From JAXGYX01 sp964487355 (GTDB lineage Bacteria; Bacillota; Clostridia; Saccharofermentanales; Fastidiosipilaceae): a DNA stretch of 22,175 nt. The DNA lies in NCBI GenBank assembly GCA_964487355.1, contig CAZAPS010000025.1, positions 1 through 22,175 on the forward strand, in the 5' to 3' direction. Numbering within the stretch: position 1 is the first letter of the stretch; every line of letters starts with the position of its first letter. A program made the position numbers and the translations under genes. This document shows, piece by piece, positions 1-7,216 of the stretch. The notes below the pieces were generated by a model. That model ran no database searches. It was not told where the DNA came from and was given only the letters and a program-made list of their open reading frames with translations.

Positions 1-53
1 CGAGATATGGCTCTTCTCTTATTTTGAATTTACACCAACTATATGGACTCTAT

Positions 54-2018
54 CTACTGCTGACCCGCACTGGTAGAGTTATTGTAGGTTGTTTCTACAC
101 CGTCCACAACCATGGTCAATGTAGAACTAGCTCGGTTAAGGTTAAATCGAACCGTATACGCATTCCTGGAATAATAAATATTAACGACGGTGGAACCATC
201 GCCTTTAATTGTCGTGTTTGTATCATAATGATCGTAGGAGAAGTAAGGGTATCGATCGATCTTACGATCATTTGCGGCCACAACAGCCTGAGTCCCGGCT
301 ATACCGGTCTTATTAACGGTCTCCTTATAAGTATAATCCGTGTCATCAGCATTTTCCTGCCAATAAACCAGAGAATAGCTAACCTGTTTGCCGTTCCAAA
401 TTGCATAGAGATCCAGATTGCCCTGCTCATCCGTATGTTCAGGCAAAATCGTTGAGTTGGCTGTGTATGCCACACCTGTTCCATCCGGCTTGGTGTTCCA
501 CCCTGAGAAATTGTAGCCGACGCGTTCAGGCGTCGGTAAGGTCCCCACCTGGGTCCCTGTCGCCACATAAAGGGGCAACTGCTGGCTGCCTCCCTGACTG
601 TTGAAATTGATGCGGCTACCCATAACCATGTTGGCATATAAAAAAGTATCGTCATCAATCTGTGAATTGAAGTCAAAAGCCGGCTTTGTCGTGCCTAAGC
701 TTTCATCTTGTTTTTCTAAAGACCAGTGCGCGAAGGCCCAGCCCGGCTCCGCGACCACAAGATTGATGCCTTCATCACTTGTCGTCGCCCCAGGAGCGAC
801 TTCTTTTGTATGAATGATATTGTCCTTATAAACAAAATACACATAGACCACGTCGGTGTATCTGGCTTCAACTTTAATTATGTCATTTGAGGTTCCGGCA
901 TCTCCGGATACTGAAATGGGCGAACCGAATTCCAACGGAGAGTCTTCGCCTTCGATATACCAACCAATGAACTTTTTGTGTTCAATTTTTGTAGGAACCG
1001 CGGGTTCAAAAAGCGACTCGCCATTCTTCATTATTTGAGTGGTGACCAGAGAATCTGCGATATAGAATTGATATTCTGCTAATTTATAAGTGCCGACCGC
1101 GTAAATTGAAAAGTGATTTGTCTTAAAGCTAACGTTCCTTCTATGCTTTTTCGCATACATATTTCTGGAACTAAAATTCTTGCTGAATTTTTGTTGATCA
1201 ATATTGGATCTTGCGGCGCCAGTTCTGTTGTTTTCCCGCTCGATCTCCGCGTCGGAATCAAAATTATATACAAGTACTTCTGCGGTTTCAGCAAACGGAA
1301 GATTGACAAAATTGACCTCGACTTGGCCATTCGGTTGAACCTTGTTATCGCTCTCATCCAATAAAACAATGTCGTATATACGATGCTGACCTAAAACCTC
1401 ACCGTTCGCTTGTCTCAAGGCTTCTAAATAAGATAATGACTCACTCGCATTTAATTCTGCTACCGATAGTTTTGTGGCATCCCCCAGCAAACCTTTTTCG
1501 CCTGTAACTTCAACAGTGACCCCATTGATCACCTTGGAGAGTGTCACCGGACTTTTCGGATCGACAGGATCATCTTCATCTTCTTCATCATCTGAGATGT
1601 CTAAATCGTCTAAACTTTCCTGATCATCTAAGTCATCTGAGTTTTCAAAGTCTTCGAAGTCTTCAAAATCGTCTTCGTCAACCAAAAGATCGCTGTCATC
1701 TTCATTGTCGAAAATCTCTAAATCGTTCCGACCCTCTTCGCTAACGAAACCGTCCGACCCGTCTTCAGTTACTATGGATTTTGTGACTGTCGGATCCACC
1801 ACCAAATCTTCGTCGGGCGATTCATTGGAAGAATCCGGCTCAACTGGATCCGCGACTTGTTCTTCGATTTGTTCTTCGTAGTAAAAATCGCTGGCTTCTA
1901 TTTTGCTTTGATCTGTCGATGTCTCACCGATAATATGAGCATACGAACCGATATTATTTGACAAAAATAAAGCGGCCACCAATACGAGTCCAAAAAATCG
2001 TTTCGATCTTGTTTTCAT
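54..2018 (-). CDS. Secreted acidic surface protein with InlB B-type repeats, possibly truncated
   Basis: Cell-surface protein of about 654 aa that probably acts outside the cell in adhesion or wall interaction; its ligand is unknown. Residues 1-27 form a signal peptide (MKTRSKR followed by a hydrophobic stretch). Residues ~35-155 are extremely acidic, with runs such as DEDDFEDFEDFE. Residues ~160-310 resemble the beta-rich module seen before repeats in Firmicutes surface proteins (ending NHFSIYAVGTY). From ~315 on come Listeria-Bacteroides/InlB B-type repeats (GYNFSGWNTKPDGTG, YAIWNG, YSLVYWQENADD). An in-frame TTG lies 15 bases upstream at 2033, but the ATG at 2018 is chosen because GGGGGAAGG sits 4 bases before it. 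The protein ends ...STSAGQQ inside what looks like a module, with no LPXTG anchor or hydrophobic tail, so it may be truncated or frameshifted. Family assignment is good; exact function is not known. Confidence 0.85.
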   Translation of the reverse strand: MKTRSKRFFGLVLVAALFLSNNIGSYAHIIGETSTDQSKIEASDFYYEEQIEEQVADPVEPDSSNESPDEDLVVDPTVTKSIVTEDGSDGFVSEEGRNDLEIFDNEDDSDLLVDEDDFEDFEDFENSDDLDDQESLDDLDISDDEEDEDDPVDPKSPVTLSKVINGVTVEVTGEKGLLGDATKLSVAELNASESLSYLEALRQANGEVLGQHRIYDIVLLDESDNKVQPNGQVEVNFVNLPFAETAEVLVYNFDSDAEIERENNRTGAARSNIDQQKFSKNFSSRNMYAKKHRRNVSFKTNHFSIYAVGTYKLAEYQFYIADSLVTTQIMKNGESLFEPAVPTKIEHKKFIGWYIEGEDSPLEFGSPISVSGDAGTSNDIIKVEARYTDVVYVYFVYKDNIIHTKEVAPGATTSDEGINLVVAEPGWAFAHWSLEKQDESLGTTKPAFDFNSQIDDDTFLYANMVMGSRINFNSQGGSQQLPLYVATGTQVGTLPTPERVGYNFSGWNTKPDGTGVAYTANSTILPEHTDEQGNLDLYAIWNGKQVSYSLVYWQENADDTDYTYKETVNKTGIAGTQAVVAANDRKIDRYPYFSYDHYDTNTTIKGDGSTVVNIYYSRNAYTVRFNLNRASSTLTMVVDGVETTYNNSTSAGQQ

Positions 2019-2142
2019 ATTTCCTTCCCCCAAAAGTGAAATAATCTGCCTTCTGTTGTCAATTTAATTAACGTAATGAAAATATGAAAAATACATTTCA
2101 GAATAATCTATTGTTAAAAAAATTTTCAAAATGAATTGATTT

Positions 2143-2158
2143 TGAATCAAATGATTCA
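2143..2158. repeat. Perfect palindrome TGAATCA-AA-TGATTCA
   Basis: A 7-base perfect inverted repeat with a 2-base centre, overlapped by a second one (TTGATT-TTG-AATCAA, 2137-2151). It lies upstream of the surface-protein gene, so it could be an operator. AT-rich sequence raises the chance of coincidence. Confidence 0.4.
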
Positions 2159-2524
2159 GTTAAAAGGAGTCCGGCTTCAAAGAATAGGTAATTTGATGTC
2201 CATTGATTTATAATGATTTCAAATTAATGGTGTATATACACATAATATTAACATCTAAATGCTACGATTTTGTTAATTTTACTGGTAAATTAATTGATTT
2301 GTAGCTAATTCGATTATAAAGAAGTCAAAATTTACAAAAATATCGCAATTTTAAGGAAATTTTGGAAAGAAAGAATATTTATAATTTAGAAGAAAGATTT
2401 CAGAACAAGAATAATTTAAAAATTTTAGAAACATGCATTTTAAACCAATACTTAGCACCATAAAAATGATCTTGTGCCCAATTGTTTGCGTCAAAAACCA
2501 GACCCCTTAAGACATCATGTTGTC

Positions 2525-2533
2525 ATTATATCA
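2525..2533 (-). promoter_or_regulatory. Extended -10 promoter element (TGATATAAT), reading toward the surface protein
   Basis: On the minus strand the sequence reads TG-A-TATAAT, a perfect extended -10. A TAGACA hexamer lies 20 bases further upstream, too far for an ideal -35, but extended -10 promoters tolerate this. It lies downstream of the mini-protein gene and points toward the surface-protein gene. The AT-rich setting makes chance -10 boxes common. Confidence 0.4.
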
Positions 2534-2573
2534 ATAGAAATCATCTGTTTTGTCTAAAAACTGATTACGCGTT

Positions 2574-2777
2574 CTAATCCATTGCCGAACTTATAACGAT
2601 TCCAATCAGCACTCCAAGCGCAGGTCCGACAACCATAACCAGTGGGGTTTTGATAAACATTGTGAAAATACTTGAGACCACAGCGCCGCCAAGCAATCCG
2701 AAAGCAATCGCCAAGTTCAAATGTGAATACTTTTCACGCCTCTTTTGTTTACCATCGTCATTGTTTTTACTCGACAT
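2574..2777 (-). CDS. Small two-helix membrane protein, unknown function
   Basis: Predicted 67-aa membrane protein. The N-terminal ~23 residues are charged (SSKNNDDGKQKRREKYSH), followed by two hydrophobic helices rich in small residues (AIAFGLLGGAVVSS and VVGPALGVLIGIVISS), like the glycine-zipper mini-proteins common in Firmicutes. Two ATGs are possible: 2783 and 2777. AAAGGA lies only about 2 bases before the first but about 8 before the second, so 2777 is preferred. It is divergent from the membrane XRE regulator at 3183 and shares a ~400-base upstream region with it, so the regulator may control it. I do not recognise a specific family and assign no function. Confidence 0.6.
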   Translation of the reverse strand: MSSKNNDDGKQKRREKYSHLNLAIAFGLLGGAVVSSIFTMFIKTPLVMVVGPALGVLIGIVISSAMD

Positions 2778-3049
2778 AATCATTTTCCTTTGTTTGTATT
2801 GCCGTTACTGACGTCAACTTGATTGACATTTAATTTGCCGTCACTTTTCCGGACGCGACAGTGAAAATTTTGTGAGCAGTGTAACAACCAATGCAGATCA
2901 AGAGGGGATTTCTAACGTGAACAGCGTTGTTTTTACGTGAATGACGCATTCAAATCGAATTAGAAATGATCTGGTTTTGACCAAACCTGTATTCCAAAAT
3001 TGTAAATAATCCACTTTTTGTCATCGCTATTCTAATGTCACCTTTCGCT

Positions 3050-3106
3050 ACCGCCGGTTAACAATTTGAATGTCTCACTTTCTGGTCCGCAACCGCCGAA
3101 CAATTT
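3050..3106. repeat. Direct repeat pair ACCGCCG(GTT)AACAATTT
   Basis: ACCGCCG-GTT-AACAATTT at 3050-3067 and ACCGCCG-AACAATTT at 3092-3106. The copies start 42 bases apart, about four helical turns, so they face the same side of the DNA. The second runs into the TATAAT box of the XRE gene. The position suggests binding sites for a regulator, perhaps the XRE protein itself. Confidence 0.5.
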
Positions 3107-3111
3107 ATAAT
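3106..3111 (+). promoter_or_regulatory. -10 box of the XRE regulator gene
   Basis: TATAAT about 72 bases upstream of the ATG at 3183, with no good -35 at 16-18 bases spacing. The expected start near 3118 gives a ~65-base leader ending in a strong AAAAGGAG ribosome site 7 bases before the ATG. Confidence 0.45.
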
Positions 3112-3182
3112 CAAGGCATGACAAAGCACAATTTCATATGTAGTTTGAACCAATTGAATCAAACGAGAAAAGGAGCGCCAAA

Positions 3183-4157
3183 ATGATCTTAGCTGATAAA
3201 ATTCTATTTCATCGCAAAAAGCTGGCATTGAGTCAGGAAGAATTGGCTGAGCAACTTAATGTTTCCCGGCAATCGGTATCAAAGTGGGAAGGCGCGCAGT
3301 CCATTCCCGATATGGATAAAATCATCAAACTCAGCGATATTTTTTCCGTCAGCATCGATTATTTATTAAGAGATGAAATACAGGATATTGAGTACGTTGA
3401 CCAAAAAGATCACGCCGGTCTGAAAAGCGTCAGTTTGGAAGAATCCAACGCCTTTATCGCGGCGAGCAAACAGCACGCCAAGAAAATAGCGCTGGGCGTC
3501 TTCTTGTGCATCACTTCACCTGTCTTGTTGGTGTTCTTGAATGCGCTTTACGAAAAAGGTTTTCAACAAATCAGTGAAACGACATCCAATTCGGTTGGAC
3601 TGACCGTGCTGATCGCCATGGTCGCTGCGGGCGTGGGAATATTTGTCAAATCCGGCTCCACGATGAAACCTTATGAGTATCTAAAACAAGAAATCTTTGA
3701 ACCGGAATATGGTGTCGAAGGCAGTGTGAAAAAAGAAAGGGATCTCAATAGAAACGAACATGTAAAACATATCAGCTTAGGTGTGGTCCTCCTGATCACC
3801 TCTGTCATACCCGGTATCTTATCTGAGCTTGTATTGTCAATGCCCATACTCCACTCAGCCGCGCCTGCGCTTTTCTTATTGATGGTCGCGATCGGTGTCT
3901 ACCTAATCATTAAAACAAGCATTTATAATGGTTCATTCGCGATCCTCCTGCAGCAAGATGATTACACCGCTGGCAAAAAGAAAAGCAACCCGATCTATGG
4001 AAAAATCGCAGGAATCTACTGGCTGTGCGCCACGACCATCTATTTGGCAATTAGTTTCATCTCCGGAAAATGGGACAAGTCTTGGATACTATGGCCGATC
4101 GCCGGTGTGCTGTTTGGTGTGATCAGCATCATCATCTCACTATTCGTGGAAGATTGA
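3183..4157 (+). CDS. Membrane-anchored XRE-family transcriptional regulator
   Basis: 324-aa protein joining a DNA-binding domain to a membrane domain. Residues ~1-62 are a Cro/C1-type helix-turn-helix (LSQEELAEQLNVSRQSVSKWE, then DYLLRDE), the common Firmicutes XRE type. Residues ~100-322 contain about six hydrophobic helices (~100-120, 137-155, 195-215, 222-243, 272-290, 297-320), so the protein is expected to sit in the membrane with its HTH in the cytoplasm. The start is fixed by AAAAGGAG 7 bases before the ATG. It is divergent from a small membrane protein and convergent with the YkvI-type transporter (21-base gap). The role of the membrane part, possibly sensing envelope state or a ligand, is inference; no target gene can be named beyond likely autoregulation through the upstream repeats. 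Confidence 0.85.
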   Translation: MILADKILFHRKKLALSQEELAEQLNVSRQSVSKWEGAQSIPDMDKIIKLSDIFSVSIDYLLRDEIQDIEYVDQKDHAGLKSVSLEESNAFIAASKQHAKKIALGVFLCITSPVLLVFLNALYEKGFQQISETTSNSVGLTVLIAMVAAGVGIFVKSGSTMKPYEYLKQEIFEPEYGVEGSVKKERDLNRNEHVKHISLGVVLLITSVIPGILSELVLSMPILHSAAPALFLLMVAIGVYLIIKTSIYNGSFAILLQQDDYTAGKKKSNPIYGKIAGIYWLCATTIYLAISFISGKWDKSWILWPIAGVLFGVISIIISLFVED

Positions 4158-4178
4158 GCTCGATCCATCCTGACGCGG

Positions 4179-5369
4179 TTAGGGCAGCTCATCGTCATCG
4201 ACGCGCCGGCTTCCCGCGATATCCAAACGCGCGGTTCGCACGCCGTCCTCCTTGAAATGTCCGGACGCTCTTCTCTTTTTGTCACGCAAAAATTGTCTGA
4301 CACCTTTAACTGTCGCGCCACCCACAAACACCAGTCCGATATAGCCTTCCAACGGATAGAAAAATCCGATCAACTCATCAAACGAGAACAGCCCCAACAC
4401 AAATATGATCAGTGCGATCGATATCGCGAACAGGCGGTTGCCTCTTGGTCCACCCGCTTTGAAGCGACTACAGACCGACCACATCATCGCCGAACAGGAC
4501 GAGAACATGCCTAAAATCAACACCAGTGAGAAGACGGCTCCCAGCACATAGGAAATGCGCCTGGCCAAAAACAGCGTCGGGATCGCCGTCGACGTCGTAT
4601 GACCGGCATGCAACAAAATCGCCGTGTTGATCACGGCGACCGCCAGCACAAAGATCAGCGCCCCAAGCAGCGCTCCGTATTTCGCGTCTTTCCGATTGAT
4701 CGCCGTGCCGCCCAACGCGACAAAGTACCCGCCTCCGCTCAAAAAATTCAAAGATATATATAGACCGGAGCTGATCAACCAGTGCGGAGCCGCCCGCGAC
4801 TCGTTCAAAATGATTGTGTGGTTGGAGATCTCGCTGAAGTTTCCGACGTCGCGCAAGACGGTGATCGTGCCGATGACCAATGAAAAAAGAATGACAGCCG
4901 GTCCAATCTTTGAAACAATTTTGACCAGGCGCTCGAAACCGACCAGATACGCGATCAAAACCAGCGTGGCCATCGCGGCTGAGCCGACATGATGATTGAC
5001 GCCATAATACTCGGCCATGGTCGCGCCCGCGCCCGACACCAGCACTGACATGATCAGCACCAAGGTGATAGGGATCAGCCAGGTGTAAAACGCTCCGACC
5101 CGCTCACCGCAAAAGTACTTAAAGTGATTAAATGAGTCGTCTTTCCTGTGATCAAATCCGGTCAGCAGCATGACTTGGGCCAACAGCACAAAACCGATCA
5201 GATTTACCAACAAGACAGCATAGCTCCAATAGCCATAGGCGGAGAAAAACTGCAACATCTCCTGGCCGGTCGCGAAACCCGAGCCGATCAGCCAGGCCAA
5301 AAAAGCGCCGGCGAACCTCACAATTGATTTAACGCTGTATCCACTCTTTGATTGCTCTGTCGGATTCAA
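4179..5369 (-). CDS. ykvI: YkvI-family membrane transporter (LeuT/APC-like fold)
   Basis: 396-aa polytopic membrane protein with roughly ten or eleven hydrophobic helices, resembling Bacillus YkvI (an uncharacterised family related to the APC/LeuT-fold transporters). The N-terminal helix has an unwound-helix-like motif (FLAWLIGSGFATGQEMLQFF, residues ~20-40), typical of sodium- or proton-coupled amino-acid or solute carriers. The C-terminus is hydrophilic (RDKKRRASGHFKEDG onward). The start is a TTG: an in-frame TGA lies four codons upstream, the next Met is at residue ~38, and GAGGCGGG precedes the TTG. An ATG just upstream (AAGATGAGG) is out of frame. The substrate is unknown. The gene is convergent with the XRE regulator and divergent from the beta-lactamase-like gene, across a palindrome. 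Confidence 0.85.
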   Translation of the reverse strand: MNPTEQSKSGYSVKSIVRFAGAFLAWLIGSGFATGQEMLQFFSAYGYWSYAVLLVNLIGFVLLAQVMLLTGFDHRKDDSFNHFKYFCGERVGAFYTWLIPITLVLIMSVLVSGAGATMAEYYGVNHHVGSAAMATLVLIAYLVGFERLVKIVSKIGPAVILFSLVIGTITVLRDVGNFSEISNHTIILNESRAAPHWLISSGLYISLNFLSGGGYFVALGGTAINRKDAKYGALLGALIFVLAVAVINTAILLHAGHTTSTAIPTLFLARRISYVLGAVFSLVLILGMFSSCSAMMWSVCSRFKAGGPRGNRLFAISIALIIFVLGLFSFDELIGFFYPLEGYIGLVFVGGATVKGVRQFLRDKKRRASGHFKEDGVRTARLDIAGSRRVDDDELP

Positions 5370-5432
5370 ATTCCCGCCTCATCTTCTTGCCCCAAAGCCG
5401 CTTGAACGGCGCTTGGACGAACGTTCCTCAAC

Positions 5433-5449
5433 ATTCAAATGTTTTGAAT
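5433..5449. promoter_or_regulatory. Perfect inverted repeat ATTCAAA-TGT-TTTGAAT, candidate operator
   Basis: Seven-base perfect arms around a 3-base centre in the 97-base gap between the divergent YkvI and beta-lactamase-like genes, ending 23 bases before the extended -10 of the latter. The position fits an operator affecting one or both genes. The binding protein is unknown. Confidence 0.45.
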
Positions 5450-5472
5450 AGAAACCAAACGCCAAATTGTGG

Positions 5473-5481
5473 TGCTATAAT
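5473..5481 (+). promoter_or_regulatory. Extended -10 promoter TGCTATAAT abutting the start codon
   Basis: A perfect TGn-TATAAT. The expected transcription start (~5488) is only about 3 bases before the ATG at 5491, and there is no Shine-Dalgarno sequence, so the mRNA may be leaderless. No -35 hexamer is correctly spaced, as is normal for extended -10 promoters. Confidence 0.65.
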
Positions 5482-5490
5482 AAAACTATC

Positions 5491-6660
5491 ATGTTAAACG
5501 ATATGTTCGTAAAAAACAGTCGGGCACCCCATCGTCGGCAAACAAAGTCTTGCCGACGATGGCGGCTGCCCATAATCGCCATTCTAATACTATCCTTCAG
5601 CATCTTGCCTTTGACGGTCGGTGGTTGTCAAACCAGGGTACCTCAAATCGCTTCGGAAGATGGTTCGGAAGACGTCTCGGCTGTCACAAGGAAGCGTCAA
5701 CCAATATCTGAATCGTTAGAAGTCAAAGACAGTCAACGCTCTGCGGACAGTGTTCACTCAGTTTCAGTTGCAGCGACATTTGATCAATCTAAGTCAGATG
5801 ATTCACCAATCGAAACAACGACAACCACTACAACAACCACAACAACTACAACACCGACGACGACAACGACCGAAGCGCCCACTCAGGACACCTCCGCTCC
5901 GGATCAAAACGTCATATTAATAGAGCGGAGTCTGGACGAGGTTTTGTTAAGCTATTGCGCTGAGCAAGGCATCGAGTGCTCTTTGTCCTATGTATACAAG
6001 AACCTTGAAACAGGATCAATCGCCTCCCATCGCGCCGACGTCGGCTACCCGGCCGCCAGCACGGTCAAGCTCGCGATGGCGCTCTACTGTTACGATCAGG
6101 CGGCGGCCGGCAACCTCGATCTCAATCAGTTGTTGACCTACGACGAGACCTGCGATTGGGAGGCCGGATCCGGTCTGACATCCGGCGCCACCGACGGCGC
6201 CCAATATACCATCTCGCAGCTGTTGAGCAGCGCGATCATCCATAGCGACAACATCGCGACAAACATGATTTTTCGTTATTGGCGCGGGACAGGCAGCTCA
6301 CTTAGCGCCAGGATTGACGACGCCTACAGTCTGGACTATTCAGACGGAGGAATATTGACCGCGGCACAGGGGATCTCGCTGCTGGAGCGCCTCTACAACA
6401 ATCCGGACGACAATCCATATTATGACCGGCTGTTGAACGATCTCTTAAACAGCACCTGGGATGACTACACCACCCATGACTTGCCGGTCGCCACCGCGAA
6501 CAAGTACGGGGCTCTGCGTGCCTGTTGTCACGAATTGTCCATCGTCTATGCCGACACACCCTACCTGCTCTCGGTCTACTCAACCTCTTTGGCGCGACCG
6601 CAAGTCAACCTGCGCCGGATCGGTCGACTGGTCTATGAGTGGCATCAGGCGAATAATTGA
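5491..6660 (+). CDS. Beta-lactamase-fold serine hydrolase lipoprotein
   Basis: 389-aa exported lipoprotein with a class A beta-lactamase-like domain, probably acting on cell-wall or related substrates outside the membrane. An arginine-rich start leads into a hydrophobic helix and lipobox VGGC (lipidated Cys46). A Thr/Ser-rich linker includes 13 consecutive threonines (~residues 110-130). The catalytic domain has the Ser-x-x-Lys motif STVK (Ser190/Lys193), SDN (Ser252-Asn254) and KYG (Lys338) where beta-lactamases have KTG. The stretch after SDN is short and lacks the omega-loop ExxLN glutamate needed to deacylate penicilloyl enzyme, so true beta-lactamase activity is doubtful. The track start at 5467 (TTG) overlaps the -10 box, so the ATG at 5491 is preferred (5503 also possible). 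Convergent with ybaK, 39 bases apart. Confidence 0.85.
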   Translation: MLNDMFVKNSRAPHRRQTKSCRRWRLPIIAILILSFSILPLTVGGCQTRVPQIASEDGSEDVSAVTRKRQPISESLEVKDSQRSADSVHSVSVAATFDQSKSDDSPIETTTTTTTTTTTTTPTTTTTEAPTQDTSAPDQNVILIERSLDEVLLSYCAEQGIECSLSYVYKNLETGSIASHRADVGYPAASTVKLAMALYCYDQAAAGNLDLNQLLTYDETCDWEAGSGLTSGATDGAQYTISQLLSSAIIHSDNIATNMIFRYWRGTGSSLSARIDDAYSLDYSDGGILTAAQGISLLERLYNNPDDNPYYDRLLNDLLNSTWDDYTTHDLPVATANKYGALRACCHELSIVYADTPYLLSVYSTSLARPQVNLRRIGRLVYEWHQANN

Positions 6661-6699
6661 TTCAGTCCGACGCCCGGCTCAACTCCTCACCCATCGATC

Positions 6700-7167
6700 T
6701 CAGATGATTTTACAAACGTCAATCCACTCTTTATAGGATGAATGTCGTTCCAACTCCTCTAGCGACAATCGAACGACGCTGTTCGCGCTGCCCGCGGCTG
6801 GATAGACCGTCTCGTTTTGTTTGAGCGACTCATCCAGATAGACGGTGACGCCCGGTTTGATCGCGAAGGGACAGACACCGCCCGGATCATGGCCGACATG
6901 GTCTTCCACCTGATCGCCCGGTATCATTGTCGATTTTTGTGAAAAAGTCGCTTTGTACTTTTGATTGTTGATTTTGGTGTTGCCGGCCGCGACAATCAGG
7001 ATCGGCGCCTCGTCCACAATGAAGGAAAGGGTCTTGGCGATCTGCTTGGGTTCGCAGCCGACGGCGTCCGCCGCCATCTGTACGGTGGCGCTGGATTGGT
7101 CCAGCACCTTCACCCGGTCACCCAGCCGGACCGATTCAAAATATTGTTTTACATTTTCATATGCCAT
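6700..7167 (-). CDS. ybaK: YbaK/EbsC-family aminoacyl-tRNA editing protein
   Basis: 155-aa cytoplasmic protein of the YbaK/ProRS-INS superfamily, which hydrolyses mischarged tRNAs in trans (for example Cys- or Ala-tRNA(Pro)). Lys45 in the AKTL motif aligns with the functional lysine of E. coli YbaK (YKTL). Other family marks are VVAAG-like strand ILIVAAGNTKIN, GGVCPFAIKPGVTVYLDESL (~93-112) and AAGSANSVVRLS. Length is normal for a stand-alone member. GGAGAA sits 5 bases before the ATG. It is the last gene of a minus-strand group after the macro-domain gene (49-base gap). Which tRNA it edits cannot be read from the sequence; the GSANS-type ending is typical of members other than classical YbaK. 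Confidence 0.9.
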   Translation of the reverse strand: MAYENVKQYFESVRLGDRVKVLDQSSATVQMAADAVGCEPKQIAKTLSFIVDEAPILIVAAGNTKINNQKYKATFSQKSTMIPGDQVEDHVGHDPGGVCPFAIKPGVTVYLDESLKQNETVYPAAGSANSVVRLSLEELERHSSYKEWIDVCKII

Positions 7168-7216
7168 ATTGATTCTCCAAACAATTGCTCATTAAAATTC
7201 ACTTGTTTTGACGTAA

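Larger units (their letters stand above)
2019..2573. other. AT-rich non-coding block between surface protein and mini-protein
   Basis: About 550 bases with many stops in all frames and strongly AT-rich composition, unlike most of the window. I see no gene, tRNA or riboswitch I can name. It holds an extended -10 box on the minus strand (2525-2533) and overlapping palindromes at 2137-2158. If transcription of the surface gene starts at the distal -10 box, its leader would be about 500 bases. A TTGACA lies at 2057-2062 on the minus strand, but no -10 is correctly spaced from it. Confidence 0.7.
2778..3182. other. Divergent regulatory region between mini-protein and XRE regulator
   Basis: About 400 bases without a plausible gene. 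It contains the imperfect direct repeats at 3050-3067 and 3092-3106, a TATAAT at 3106-3111 facing the XRE gene, and a small inverted repeat GTCAA-N5-TTGAC at 2813-2827 close to the mini-protein start. No clear promoter was found for the mini-protein. Confidence 0.5.

Noticed and set aside
2490..2515. CAAAAACCAGACCCCTTAAG as a leftover insertion-sequence end
   Set aside because: No matching inverted end, target duplication or transposase fragment was seen nearby.
5419..5426. GAACGTTC palindrome as a LexA site
   Set aside because: The two halves are directly joined, without the 4-base spacer of real LexA boxes; an 8-base palindrome is easily due to chance.
5814..5872. ACA/ACC/ACG repeat as a microsatellite or phase-variable tract
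   Set aside because: Codons are mixed rather than a pure repeat, and the tract simply encodes a Thr linker in frame.
5491..6660. Antibiotic-resistance beta-lactamase
   Set aside because: The catalytic Ser/Lys and SDN are present, but the deacylating glutamate motif is absent and KTG is KYG.
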